A program made the position numbers and the translations under genes. The notes beneath the pieces are model-generated. The model was not told the DNA's origin. It searched no databases and worked only from the letters and a program-made list of their open reading frames with translations. 64,000 bases of DNA from Viola odorata (lineage: Eukaryota > Streptophyta > Magnoliopsida > Malpighiales > Violaceae), in the NCBI GenBank assembly GCA_963691705.1, contig OY829542.1, forward strand, positions 40,781,105 to 40,845,104, given 5' to 3'. The stretch's first letter is position 1. Every line of letters begins with the position of its first letter. Positions 54,970 to 64,000 of the stretch are shown here, piece by piece.

Positions 54970-56679
54970 ATAAGATAAATCTAGCGGCCATGGAATTTGA
55001 TGGCTATGCCATTAGTTGGTGGGAGAAAGTGATTAGAGGAAGAGGAGACGTGAATGTTATTTCTACTTGGGAAGAAATGAAGCAAGTGATGAGAGCTAGG
55101 TTTGTACCCGCTAACTACAAACGAGAATTGCGAAACAAGTTGCAAGGTCTTCAACAAGGCACCAAATCAGTTGGTGAGTATTTCAACAACTTGGAAGAGC
55201 TTCTTACCAAGACCGACACCGAGGAAAGTGAGGAAAACACCATTGCACATTTCCTCAATGGTGTCAATGAAAAGGTTAGATACAAACTTGAACTCAAGGA
55301 ATTTGATCAATTGCAACCTATGCTACACTATGCACAAAAAGTGGAGGCACATGAGGCCTCAAAGAAGGAATCTTACCCAAACTGAAATACACCCCAACCC
55401 TATTCCCCTAGACCCCCTTGGAAAACCTACTCCAAGGACCCACCCACACCAAAAGACACCAAAACCTACCCGCCCTCCAAAACCGCGACAAACAACCCAA
55501 AACCATACACTCCTTACACCAAGAACAACCTCAACTCCGCCTAACCTACCTTGGTAAGAAGTTCAATATCATTCCCCTCTCGCCCGCGCAAGTCCATAAA
55601 GACCAATTGCGCATGGAAAAGGCAAGTGCCGAGTTCCAATTAGGAAGAAAAGTGAGGGAGAAGAGTGGAGTGAAAAATGTGAGTGGTGAGTTAAAAACAA
55701 GCCATGACAAGAGCAAGCATGGTAGCAAGAGTGAAACTAAACACTTGAGCATTTTAGCAAAGGGTAAGGATGTGAGGCGAGCGATTATGACTAACAAGAA
55801 GTGTCTTGTATTACGCTACAAGGATCATTGTTTGAGTGCTTTGACTAAACCCCTTTCTTCTCTACCAAGCCCAATTGTTTCCCTCTTGCAGGAATATGAT
55901 GATGTCTTTCCCTCGGAGATGCCTATCGGACCTCCTCCCATCTGCGGGATAGAGCATCGCATTGACCTAGTTCTGGGCGTGACCTTACCAAACAGGCCCG
56001 CCTATCGATGTAATCCCGAGGAGACAAAGGAGCTCCAAAGGCAAGTTGATGATTTGTTGAGCAAGGGCCACATCAAGGAGAGTATGTCCCCTTGCGCGGT
56101 ACCCATGTTGCTAGTGCCAAAGAAGGATGGCACATGGAGGATGTGTGTTGATTGTCGAGCAATCAACAAGATCACCGTGAGATATAGGCACCCCATTCCC
56201 CGCCTCGACGACATGTTAGATGAGCTAAGCGGGAGCAAGGTGTATTCCAAAATAGACCTTATGAGTGGGTACCACCAGATTCGGATGCACGAAGGAGACG
56301 AGTGGAAAACCGCCTTCAAAACCAAGCACGGTTTGTACGAATGGATGGTAATACCATTCGGTCTTTCCAACGCTCCTAGTACCTTTATGAGATTAATGAA
56401 TTATGTCTTGCGTGAATTCATTGGTAAATATGTGGTAGTCTATTTTGACGATATACTAGTATATAGCCCCTCTCTTGAGAAGCATGCAATACACTTGCGT
56501 AGCATACTTGACACCTTGCGCACACACCAACTATATGCAAAACTTGTTAAATGTGAGTTTTGTTTGGATCTCTCTTGGTTTTGTTGTCAGTGTAGGAGGT
56601 GTGCAAGTTGACGAAGAGAAGGTAAAGGCTATCCGAGAGTGGCCTAGTCCGAAGAATGCTAGCGAGGTGAGGTCTTTCT
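54970..56679 (+). mobile_element. Deleted Ty3/Gypsy fragment (gag and RT)
   Basis: Begins abruptly after the viral arm and ends abruptly at the 25S rDNA. The order gag then RT is normal, but the zinc knuckle and protease between them are lost. No LTR on either side. Plus-oriented. Confidence 0.8.
54990..55385 (+). pseudogene. Gypsy gag (capsid) fragment
   Basis: 131 codons, 'MEFDGYAISWWEKVIRGRGD', then 'MRARFVPANYKRELRNKLQG', 'SVGEYFNNLEELLT' and 'IAHFLNGVNEKVR', the retrotransposon gag domain. The start is internal to the original gene. Stop TGA at 55383. A Pro/Lys-rich stretch continues in the same direction to about 55550. Confidence 0.75.
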
Positions 56680-56680
56680 A
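55555..56680 (+). pseudogene. Gypsy reverse transcriptase fragment
   Basis: Pre-RT region 'LLQEYDDVFPSEMPIGPPP' and 'GIEHRIDL', then RT motifs 'KEGHIKES'-type (KGHIKESMSPCAVP), 'LLVPKKDGTWRMCVDCRAIN', 'SKIDLMSGYHQIRM', 'IPFGLSNAPSTFMRLMN' and the catalytic 'VVYFDDILVYSPSL'. A frame change near 56575 is followed by 'GGVQVDEEKVKAIREWPSP'. It then stops at the rDNA junction, so RNase H and integrase are missing. Type resembles chromovirus-like Gypsy RTs. Confidence 0.82.
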
Positions 56681-56789
56681 TCTCGTGTGGAACAAAAGGG
56701 TAAAAGCTCATTTTATTCTGATTTTCAGTACGAATACGAACCGTGAAAGCGTGGCCTATCGATCCTTTAGACCTTCGGAATTTGAAGCT

Positions 56790-56832
<43 letters not shown>

Positions 56833-56863
56833 AGCCAAGCGTTCATAGCGACGTTGCTTTTTA

Positions 56864-56900
<37 letters not shown>

Positions 56901-56948
56901 GAATTCACCAAGTGTTGGATTGTTCACCCACCAATAGGGAGTGTGAGT

Positions 56949-56990
<42 letters not shown>

Positions 56991-57387
56991 ATGACAGCGT
57001 CGCAATAGTAATCCAACCTAGTACGAGAGGAACCGTTGATTCGCACAATTGGTCATCACGCTTGGTTGAAAAGCCAGTGGCGCGAAGCTACCGTGCGCTG
57101 GATTATGACTGAACGCCTCTAAGTCAGAATCCGAGCTAGAAGCGACGCGTTCGCCCGCCGTCCGTTTGCCGACCTTCAGTAGGGGCCCTAGGCCCCCAAA
57201 GGCACATGTCGCTGGCTAAGCCTGCGCGGCGGATGAGCCGCGCAAGCCACCTCGGAGAACAATTCCCACCGAGCGGCGGGCAGAATCCTTTGCAGACGAC
57301 TTAAATACGCTACGGGGTATTGTAAGTGGCAGAGTGGCCTTGCTGCCACGATCCACTGAGATTCAGCCCCGTGTCGCTTCGATTCGT
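56680..57387 (+). rRNA. 25S rRNA 3' end, partial (about 708 nt), probable pseudogene
   Basis: Matches the 3' terminal part of plant 25S rRNA: 'TCTCGTGTGGAACAAAAGGG' at the start, 'CACAGGGATAACTGGCTTGT' (peptidyl-transferase region), the sarcin-ricin loop 'CCTAGTACGAGAGGAACCG' (about 57016-57034), 'GGATTATGACTGAACGCCTC', ending '...GATTCGT'. Compared with what I recall of plant 25S rRNA there are scattered changes (such as TTTTTAATCC for the usual TTTTTGATCC). No 18S, 5.8S or upstream 25S is attached. The fragment is fused to Gypsy RT sequence on its left, so it is a displaced rDNA piece. Confidence 0.85.
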
Positions 57388-57597
57388 TCCTCCCCTTCCA
57401 CACACATCTCTCTTTTTCACTCCATCACATCTTTTTCACTCCATCTATTACTACATTCCACATCTTTTTCACATCTCCCCTACGAGGCTACCTAAAAGTA
57501 CGATGCCTACGATACACCTCTCAAGTCCATGTCCCTAAGAATTTATAAAAAATATAGTCGAAGATTATCCTCATTTATAAAAAAACATAGGAAGAAA
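57388..57597. other. CT-rich spacer after the 25S fragment
   Basis: Repeated 'ACTCCATCACATCTTTTTC' phrases. It could be remaining 3' external transcribed spacer, but I cannot verify that. No gene. Confidence 0.35.
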
Positions 57598-60229
57598 GAA
57601 TTCGGGTCGGGACCAGGTCCAAATTTTGGACCCATTTTGGGTCGGGACCGGGTCTAGTCCCGACCTGAAGATTTCCATGTCTCACCGGGTCGGACCCCGA
57701 GACCCGTCGGGTCTTACGCAAGACCCGACCAATTGACAAAACCTTAAGTTAGTGACCCTTCGTTCTTTCTTTCCCTTCTCCTCTAGAGCACAGGCACACA
57801 TGAGTCACGACTCACGACACACCACAACGAACAAATCATTATTCCCTTCTCCTCCAGCACAGCCATACCACAACGAACAAATCATCATTCCCTTCGTTCT
57901 TTCTTTACCTTCTCCTCTAGCACAACCACACCACAACAAATCATCGTTCCCTTTGTTCATTCTTTCGCTTGAGTTCTATCTCGCTGGATTCTCTGCGTAC
58001 TTAATTTGCCGCTCTCTTCTTCTTCCTCCTCTAGGTATGAATCATCGATCTAGTACTAAGTTCCTTATTCCCTAACCTATAGCCTAAACTCCAGCACATT
58101 GTAATGGCTAGCTGTTAGCCTGAATAGGTCCTAAGGCTAACTTGCAATTTATATATGCTTTGCATTTAGCTATTTGCTTTTTAAATGAAATGTTTTAGCC
58201 ATTGCTTCATTTAATTACACTGAATGTTTTATTTTTGTTCAGTTCCAATTGTAAATTTGTTGATTAATTACTTTAATTTCCATTTCCTGCATATCATGAT
58301 GGTGAGTCTAGTTGCACTCCAACCAAGCCAGTTGATTTGATTTTCCTTTTCCCACACTTTCCTCTAAAATTATAGGTGGGGTGAAAGTCATATCAACTTC
58401 TGGACTGAAAATATAAATTTGATAGTTCTTGAGTGGAGTATGATCCCTACAAATGGCTAGCCTAATAGTTGCTTGATAATCTTTAGTATGGTTTTTGTTA
58501 TTTGTTGGATGATATTTCTACTTTTGTGTGTATTGCTTGTGGACTGTCACAACAAAATAGAGGAAAAAATTGTATATTAGATTTTGGAAAAAAACAGATG
58601 GCTTGTAGTTATAAACTAACCCCATTCATGCCACTTTTTTCCTCTGTTTTGTTATAAACTTCTAATATACAATTTTTTTCCCGAATGTAGATGGAAAATC
58701 ATAGTGACTTGGAAGCTAATTGGGCTAATATACTAATAGAGGAGGAAAGGGATGACCTAGAAGATATCCGAATAGATGATGCTCCACCTACAGATGAAGA
58801 AGGAAACAATGATTGTCCAAATGCAAGTACAACTACAACAACTGCAGCAAGTAATAAAAGGCAGAAAACTCTCACTTCAAAGTGGTGGGCATTTTTTGAT
58901 TTTTTGCCGCCTACTGTAGGGGACAGCCGTAGCTGGTCCAAATGCAAGAAGTGTGGTACAAAGTACGAGTACAAGTCTACTAATGGAACTAACAACATGA
59001 AAAAGCATCATCGAGTTTGTCAAAAAATTGAACCAGGTCAGTCTCAAATAGTAGGACCATATGCATAATTGAACCATCTCGTTAGGCCTGATTTTGATAG
59101 TGCTATTTTTAGAGATTTGTTGGCACAATGTGTTATCAAGCATGATCTTCCATTTCAATTTAGTGAGTGGGAGGGTGTAAGAACCCTTTTTCGTTATCTC
59201 CGGGGGCAAGATTTTAGTGTTTGTAGTAGAAATACTTGTAAAACTGACGTTCTTAAAATGTGTAAGAGGAGAAGAGTAAAATTTTAGCCATGTTGCGATG
59301 AGCACCTGGTAAGATTAGCTTCACTTCTGGCTGTTGGACTTCTATTACCACCGAAGGATATATTACTTTGACAGCTCATTTTATTGATAGAGAATGGAAG
59401 ATTCATAAGAGACTTTTAAACTTTAGCTATATGCCACCTCCTCACAATGGTATATGTTTGTCTCAAAAACTCTTATCGTGTTTGACTGCTTGGGGGGTAG
59501 ACAAAAGAGTTATGGTAATGACTTTGGATAATGCTACATCTAATGACTCATGTATTGATTTGTTAATTAAAAAGTTGAGGAATAGAGGAGTGATGTTTTG
59601 TAATGAAGATTATGTTCACATTTGATGTTGTGCACATATAATTAATCTCTATGTTTGAAAGAAAAAGTAGTGGATCCTACTGTAAAGAAAGTTAGAGAAA
59701 GTGTCAAGTATGTGAAAGGATCTCAAGCTAGGAAGAATTTTTTTTTAGAATGTGTTGCTGATTGTTCAATTGATGGTAAAAGAAGTCTGAAACAAGATGT
59801 TCCAACTAGGTGGAATTCAACGTATCTCATGCTTGAGAGTGCTATTTACTACCGTCGGGCTTTGACAACTTTAGCGTTAGTTGATACAAACTTCACATCT
59901 TGTTGTCCATCCAGAATTGAATGGGATATTGTAGAGAAGGTGTCTAAGTTCTTGGGCGTCTTTTAAGATATGACTGTTCTTTTCTCGGGAACTAAATATC
60001 CAACTGCAAATTTGTACTTCCCGGGTGTATTTGACGCTTATATGATTTTGACAGAAGCAATGGGTAGCGATGATGAGTTTATGAGGACCATGGCAGGACC
60101 TATGTATGCAAAATTTAATAAGTATTGGGGGATTTTAGCGACATTTTAGCTTTTGCTGTGATTTTAGATCCCCGATATAAATTTGCTTTTGTTGAGTGGT
60201 GCTTTAAAAAGGTTTATGGTGAGCATGTT
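57598..60229 (+). mobile_element. Decayed hAT transposon, 5' part
   Basis: Subterminal GGGTCGGGACC/CCGACC-rich zone (57600-57730), an intron-containing leader, and a BED-finger transposase frame. The 3' part, including the hAT dimerisation domain and the right end, is cut off by the LTR of element F at 60230. The exact 5' end is not defined. Confidence 0.6.
58691..60226 (+). pseudogene. hAT-family transposase (zinc finger BED, RICESLEEPER-like), interrupted
   Basis: Starts MENHSDLEANWANI. BED finger about residues 60-112 (SKWWAFFDFL, KCKKCGTKYEYKS, NNMKKHHRVCQ). The first stop TAA is at 59066. The same frame continues 'RDLLAQCVIKHDLPFQFSEW', TAG near 59285. Then in other frames 'YITLTAHFIDREWKIHKRLL', 'VMTLDNATSNDS' (containing the catalytic-core Asp), 'CCAHIINL', 'RWNSTYLMLESAIYYRRAL', 'GPMYAKFNKYWG' and 'LDPRYKFAFVEW'. 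Order and motifs are those of plant hAT transposases. Truncated before the C-terminal dimerisation region. Inactive. Confidence 0.85.
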
Positions 60230-61363
60230 TGATACGATCCTAGGTGGCTAGGATGCGCTTTCTGACGATCTAGTTCGAAGTTTGGATTTCAATGTCGAAT
60301 AATAACTCACTTGAACACTTAACCTTCCTAATAACTTATACTAGGCAAACTAAGTCGAAACAATAGAGGTTCTTGAGTCGAATCTCTAACCCTCTAATCA
60401 ACCTGTGATTAGCAAACTAGGGTGAACGATCAATGGGGGTGAACTTTCAGGTTTTACTTGTGATTTTAATCAAGTGTTCTAACTCAATTAAAGACAAGGC
60501 TCTCGCAAGAACAATTTGAGAAATACTCTTTGTATTCAATTATCAAAATCAGGACTAATTTACAATGTATGTATTCGCTCCTTTATATAGGCTCGCGCTA
60601 AGTACTAGTTAGACTATAACTAGAAAACCTATTTTAACTAGAACTACTAAGTACATTCGAAATATAACTTCTACTAGTCTAATAACTATAAAAACTAATT
60701 AATAAATATAATTAAAGCCTTCTAAGACTTCTGGAATGTTCCCACACGGTTTGGACACGTTTTGGGCCGAAATCTCCAAATTGCACCTATAGCTCGGGCA
60801 TGGTGTGCGCCAATAAGTCACCTCGAGCCCAAGAACGATTGGCTTGAATGTTTGACCTCAAATATGGTCCAGAACCTTCTAACATCTTGATATGTGAGAA
60901 ACCAAGTTGATCTCTCACTTTCAGACTCGTTGGACTTGACAGATTCCTTTGGATGCGCTTGCGGACCTTGTGCACACCCTTCTTGCGCACAACAACTTCG
61001 ACTTGGGCATTCTTGTGATCCCCTCGTGCGATTGACCCCAAACTTGGCCACAACTCTTCTAAGACATCCCTTTGTATTGTATTTACTTTGGATCACTGGT
61101 CGAAGCCTCTCTTCAATGGGTTAGCTCGGTTGGTCATCACATGCGTCCGCGTAGGCGCGTTGGCGTGTGTCGAGCGCGCTACAAGCTCTAGGGTTTGTGT
61201 TGTCTGTGTGATGAGCGTTGTCTCCACTCAATGAGGCTGTATGAGCCTCTCTTAATGCTCCTTGATGGCTTTGGCTCGATGCGCTCGTCCACTAAGCCCT
61301 CAATGTAGCCTTCGGTGCGCGCTACATAGGCGTTGTGCGTGCGCTAGGGCTAGGATCGTATCA
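60230..61363 (-). repeat. 3' LTR of element F
   Basis: TGATACGATCCTAG...CTAGGATCGTATCA: the first and last 13 bases are inverted copies. Sense-strand TATA box CTATATAAAG is at about 60590-60600. Confidence 0.82.
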
Positions 61364-61400
61364 GTCCCTCTCCCTTGGAAAAGATTCGTCCTCGAATCTG
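61364..61400 (-). other. Polypurine tract and Pol C-terminal tail of element F
   Basis: Sense strand 'GATTCGAGGACGAATC' then 'TTTTCCAAGGGAGAGGGAC' directly before the LTR. It encodes the Pol tail while serving as priming tract. Confidence 0.7.
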
Positions 61401-61650
61401 GACCTAAATACATAGCACAACACCTTTAGTCAGTATCAATAAAAGGTACACTCGAAAGGCAGAAATTACCCGAGACATCCACATTGGCGGTGGTGTCTAT
61501 GTGTGCGGCGATAATGTGGGTCGAATCATCGTCTCCCTCGGCTAAGGCCTTGTTGAATTAGGTAGGCAACCTCAGTAGGTGTAAGAACATCCTATCCCAA
61601 TCAAGAACCTTAACAAATAACTTTGAATGCCTATGGTTTCCATGATCCAT

Positions 61651-62433
61651 CTATGGCATCCCCAAGCGCTCCATGTGCGTTATGGCTTGCTCGCGTGGTA
61701 TCTTCGCAATCACCAAATCCTTGTCAACACCTAGACTTGCGAAATACTTTAAAGAACAAGGAGTTAATGGTACTACCCATATGAAACCATATCCAAAATA
61801 ATTGCAAGTAAACAGTAATGATAAGTCATTAATAAACGCAAACTTGCACACAATCGGATACCAAACGAAACCAAGAGTTCGTTTGTTGTCATCAAACACA
61901 TAGACCTTGCCCTTTGGCTTTTGCATAATCACATCATTAATTAGATTAATTTTAAACTCAGAGTGGTATAATTTAATGATGTTCAAAAATGAATTAGGTC
62001 TAAGGGATGAAGAGTATAGCAAACTGTTGCGACTAGGGTTAGCCGCTCTAGTCTCTATCTTCGCGCAATAATCTTTACGCTTCCTTGTCATGGCTGATCG
62101 TTGTTCCTTCACTGCCAACAATTCTCTCTTTTGCTGCACATAAGGAAAAGTAAAAGTAAGAGAGAAAAGAAGTGGGTTAGAGTTAGCGAAATCAAAGCGC
62201 AAAGGCCAATGATTAGGGTTATGATGGCTTGCACCAAAATAGGGTTTTCGCATAACCAATGCACTCCTCACTTTCTTCTCTCTAGCATGCTCTCTATTTT
62301 CATGCGAGTGTACTCGACTCCATCTTTTTCTAGCTTGTACCGATTGCTCTTTCCTTCGTGATTGGCATTCATATCGAATTGCCAAGGTCGTCCGAGCAAG
62401 ATATGGCTTGAATGTATTGGAACAACGTGACAA
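61651..62433 (-). pseudogene. Unknown frame of element F between protease and 3' LTR
   Basis: 260 codons open but of mixed origin. The first ~40 residues overlap the protease gene in another frame. The middle is basic. The last ~110 residues ('KPKGKVYVFDDNKRTLGFVW', 'FINDLSLLFTCNYFGYGFIW') have no RT, RNase H or integrase motif. It occupies the place of pol. Origin unknown. Confidence 0.3.
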
Positions 62434-62636
62434 AGGATCTCATCCTTGTATCGGCCAATAGAGAACGCAATTAGGACTTGTCTCGTCACTTTGAGACCTT
62501 GATAATCGTTCATCCATTGTAGTGAGTAAGGTTTCAGATGCTTCACCGTAGGTAAATCCAACTTATTGACTAGTAGTGTACAGTAAGTACAACTACCGTT
62601 GTCAATGATCAAGGAACACTTATGTTTACCTACCAT
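62268..62636 (-). pseudogene. Gypsy aspartic protease of element F
   Basis: 'CSLIIDNGSCTYCTLLVNKL' carries the active-site triad as Asp-Asn-Gly (usual Asp-Ser-Gly), then 'CHVVPIHSSHILLGRPWQFD', the conserved Leu-Gly-Arg-Pro-Trp of plant Gypsy proteases. 122 codons from 62636. The RT that should follow is gone. Confidence 0.75.
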
Positions 62637-63927
62637 GCAATGAGTATGGAATAGTAGCTTGAGCGCTCAAGTTACGCCTAATGACAAACGAAAGACCGGA
62701 TGTACTCTCCTCTTCCTCATCCGACTCGTGAATCTTTTCTTCTCTCACTATTTCTTCCTCTTCAACCTCATGATCATCATTGGATTCTATATCTCCATTC
62801 TTGCGAATAAGCAAGACATGCTTATTAGGGCACTCCGATTGTCGATGACCTCTACCGGAGCACTTAAAACACAAAATGTCTTTCGTAGCGACTCTATTCG
62901 CTGTGTTTTGAGGAGGAGCATTATTGTTGTAAGTGCATTAAGGTTCTTACGTAGGGTTTGAGCCTTTGTTACCGTGAGTGTATGGTAATAGCTTAGAAGG
63001 CTCCTTCGTAACCTTAGTCTCCTTCCAAGGTGTGGTCTTAGTACTTGTCGAAGGGGTACTGTTGAAATTAGACTTCGCCTTTCTTTGCTTCTCGATCTTG
63101 ATAGCCATGTGCAACATCCCTTGGAGGGTGGTGTAACGCGTGAGCTCTAGTGCATTAGCTATCTCTAGGTGAAGTTCGTTAAGAAACCGCGCCATAGTAG
63201 CTTCTTCTTCCTCAACCACCTGCGCTCTAGCTAGCGCTATCTCCATGTCATTGAAGTACTCACTCACACTTCTATTGCCTTGAGTCATGGTCTGCAGTCG
63301 TTAGTGTAGATCGCGTTGAAAGTGAGCGGGCACGAACCGCTGCCTCATTAAACTTGTCATTTGTTCCCAACTTTCAATAGGACCGGCTTGGACTCTCGCT
63401 CTTGTTTTGTTTATATTATCCCACCGATGTAGTGCATAACCAGTAAATTCAACCGAGGCCAATTTGATCTTCTTGTCCTCCGAGTAATTGTGGCAAAGAA
63501 AGATCAATTCCATCTTCCTTTCCTATATCAAGTAAGCGTCTGGATCATCCTTGCCATCAAAAGGTGGGATCTTCATCTTAATGTTGCCCAAGTTGGCATC
63601 AACATGGTTCTTATCTCTAGGCCGCCTATTTCTTCGTCTCCCATCTCTAGCGTGGATGTATCATTCGTCCTCTTCGGGTTCCATGTCTTGGTTTTGTTGC
63701 AATGGGCGTCCGTGCCTCGCCATGCGTTGTGGGGGTATATTTGCAAGGACGGGTCCTTGAGCAGCACCTGCACCTGCTGGTCTATGCTCGTGCCTTAGGA
63801 GATCATCCCCTTCATCTTCCTTATCCTCTACATGACTATCGGGCGGATAAGGAATCCTAGGGTTAGGATTTTGTACTCCTCGTGCGGGTGGAACGTCAGC
63901 TCTTGGTACTTCTTCTGGGCGATTCAA
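62626..63927 (-). pseudogene. Gypsy gag of element F, in several frames
   Basis: Read leftward. 63927-63661: Pro/Arg-rich N-terminal part ending in acidic residues. 63513-63301: 'FTGYALHRWDNINKTRARVQ', 'LMRQRFVPAHFQRDLH'. 63288-62947: 'NRSVSEYFNDMEIALARAQV', 'TMARFLNELHLEIANALEL'. 62874-62626: zinc knuckle 'MCFKCSGRGHRQSECPN' followed by an acidic linker leading to the protease. Frame breaks near 63560, 63300 and 62940. Retrotransposon gag domain. Confidence 0.78.
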
Positions 63928-64000
63928 TTTCTCCGTGACTGTCGCCTTTCATTCATTTATTTGTACCAGTTCTAGACGTATCTCTCTTAGTATTGCAGCT

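Larger units (their letters stand above)
60230..64000 (-). mobile_element. Ty3/Gypsy element F, 3' LTR to gag, off the right edge
   Basis: Minus-oriented element inserted into the hAT transposase. The 1134-bp LTR (60230-61363) is adjacent, on the sense strand, to a Pol tail 'DSRTNLFQGRG' overlapping the polypurine tract CCAAGGGAGAGGGAC. Moving right: unknown ORF, protease, zinc knuckle, gag. RT, RNase H and integrase are absent, so it is a deletion derivative like element E, whose LTR ends and Pol tail it resembles. The 5' LTR is beyond the window. Confidence 0.82.

Noticed and set aside
55102..55557. 151-codon Pro/Thr-rich frame overlapping the Gypsy gag fragment
   Set aside because: Alternative frame of gag DNA. 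The capsid motifs are in the other frame, and this one only becomes plausible as the gag linker after 55385.
56475..56927. Open frames on both strands across 56475-56927
   Set aside because: Most of the interval is 25S rRNA sequence. The frames only reflect the structured RNA gene.

Overview
This is a stretch of land-plant nuclear DNA, most likely from a eudicot. It holds a seven-exon amino acid permease gene, pieces of a plastid-type chaperonin gene and a plant-type Rho-GAP gene, a piece of plant 25S rDNA, Tat- and Athila-lineage Ty3/Gypsy elements, a TNT1/Tork-like Ty1/Copia element and an endogenous caulimovirid. Nearly everything else is nested transposable elements. No species can be named from the sequence.

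Layout. 1-2069: 3' part of a plus-oriented Tat-type Gypsy element (C) with its 3' LTR. 2070-3669 and 22360-~22620: the two halves of an older relative (D), split by element A. 3670-22359: element A, minus-oriented, with LTRs, near-identical 5-bp flanks, broken gag/protease/RT/integrase, a 3' tandem-repeat region and four genes running antisense to gag-pol. A Copia element (15289-19776, exact TSD CTAAT) sits inside its protease gene. 23475-27125: Athila-type gag-protease with its 5' LTR. 27126-28864: AT-rich spacer. 28865-31230: the amino acid permease gene on the minus strand, complete except for one in-frame stop codon, with a non-autonomous hAT-like element (31269-32698) 38 bp upstream of its start codon.

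32749-43687: a probable PIF/Harbinger-type element (TAA flanks, related terminal inverted repeats) that carries exon fragments of two unrelated host genes, a Rho-GAP and a chaperonin-60 beta. A non-autonomous Gypsy element (E, 33548-41397, TSD CTTTA) is inserted in it, and E itself holds an Athila solo LTR (36809-38355, TSD ATCAT). 43725-~51740: element B, a second, better preserved copy of the A family, of which only the 3' LTR and the four antisense genes are present.

~51741-54951: endogenous pararetrovirus (Caulimoviridae) sequence with a promoter-like leader, one long ORF, a tandem duplication, and two nearly identical movement-protein segments arranged as a large inverted repeat (arms 900 and 888 bp, loop 97 bp). 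54970-56679: deleted Gypsy gag-RT fragment. 56680-57387: the last ~700 nt of a 25S rRNA gene fused directly to it. ~57600-60229: decayed hAT transposase. 60230-64000: 3' LTR, protease and gag of another Gypsy element (F), minus-oriented and related to E.

The most interesting items are the caulimovirid inverted repeat downstream of a virus-like promoter, which could make hairpin RNA; the gene-capturing element at 32749-43687; the conserved four-gene antisense module of the Tat-like elements; and the permease gene that combines a nonsense codon with a transposon at its 5' end.
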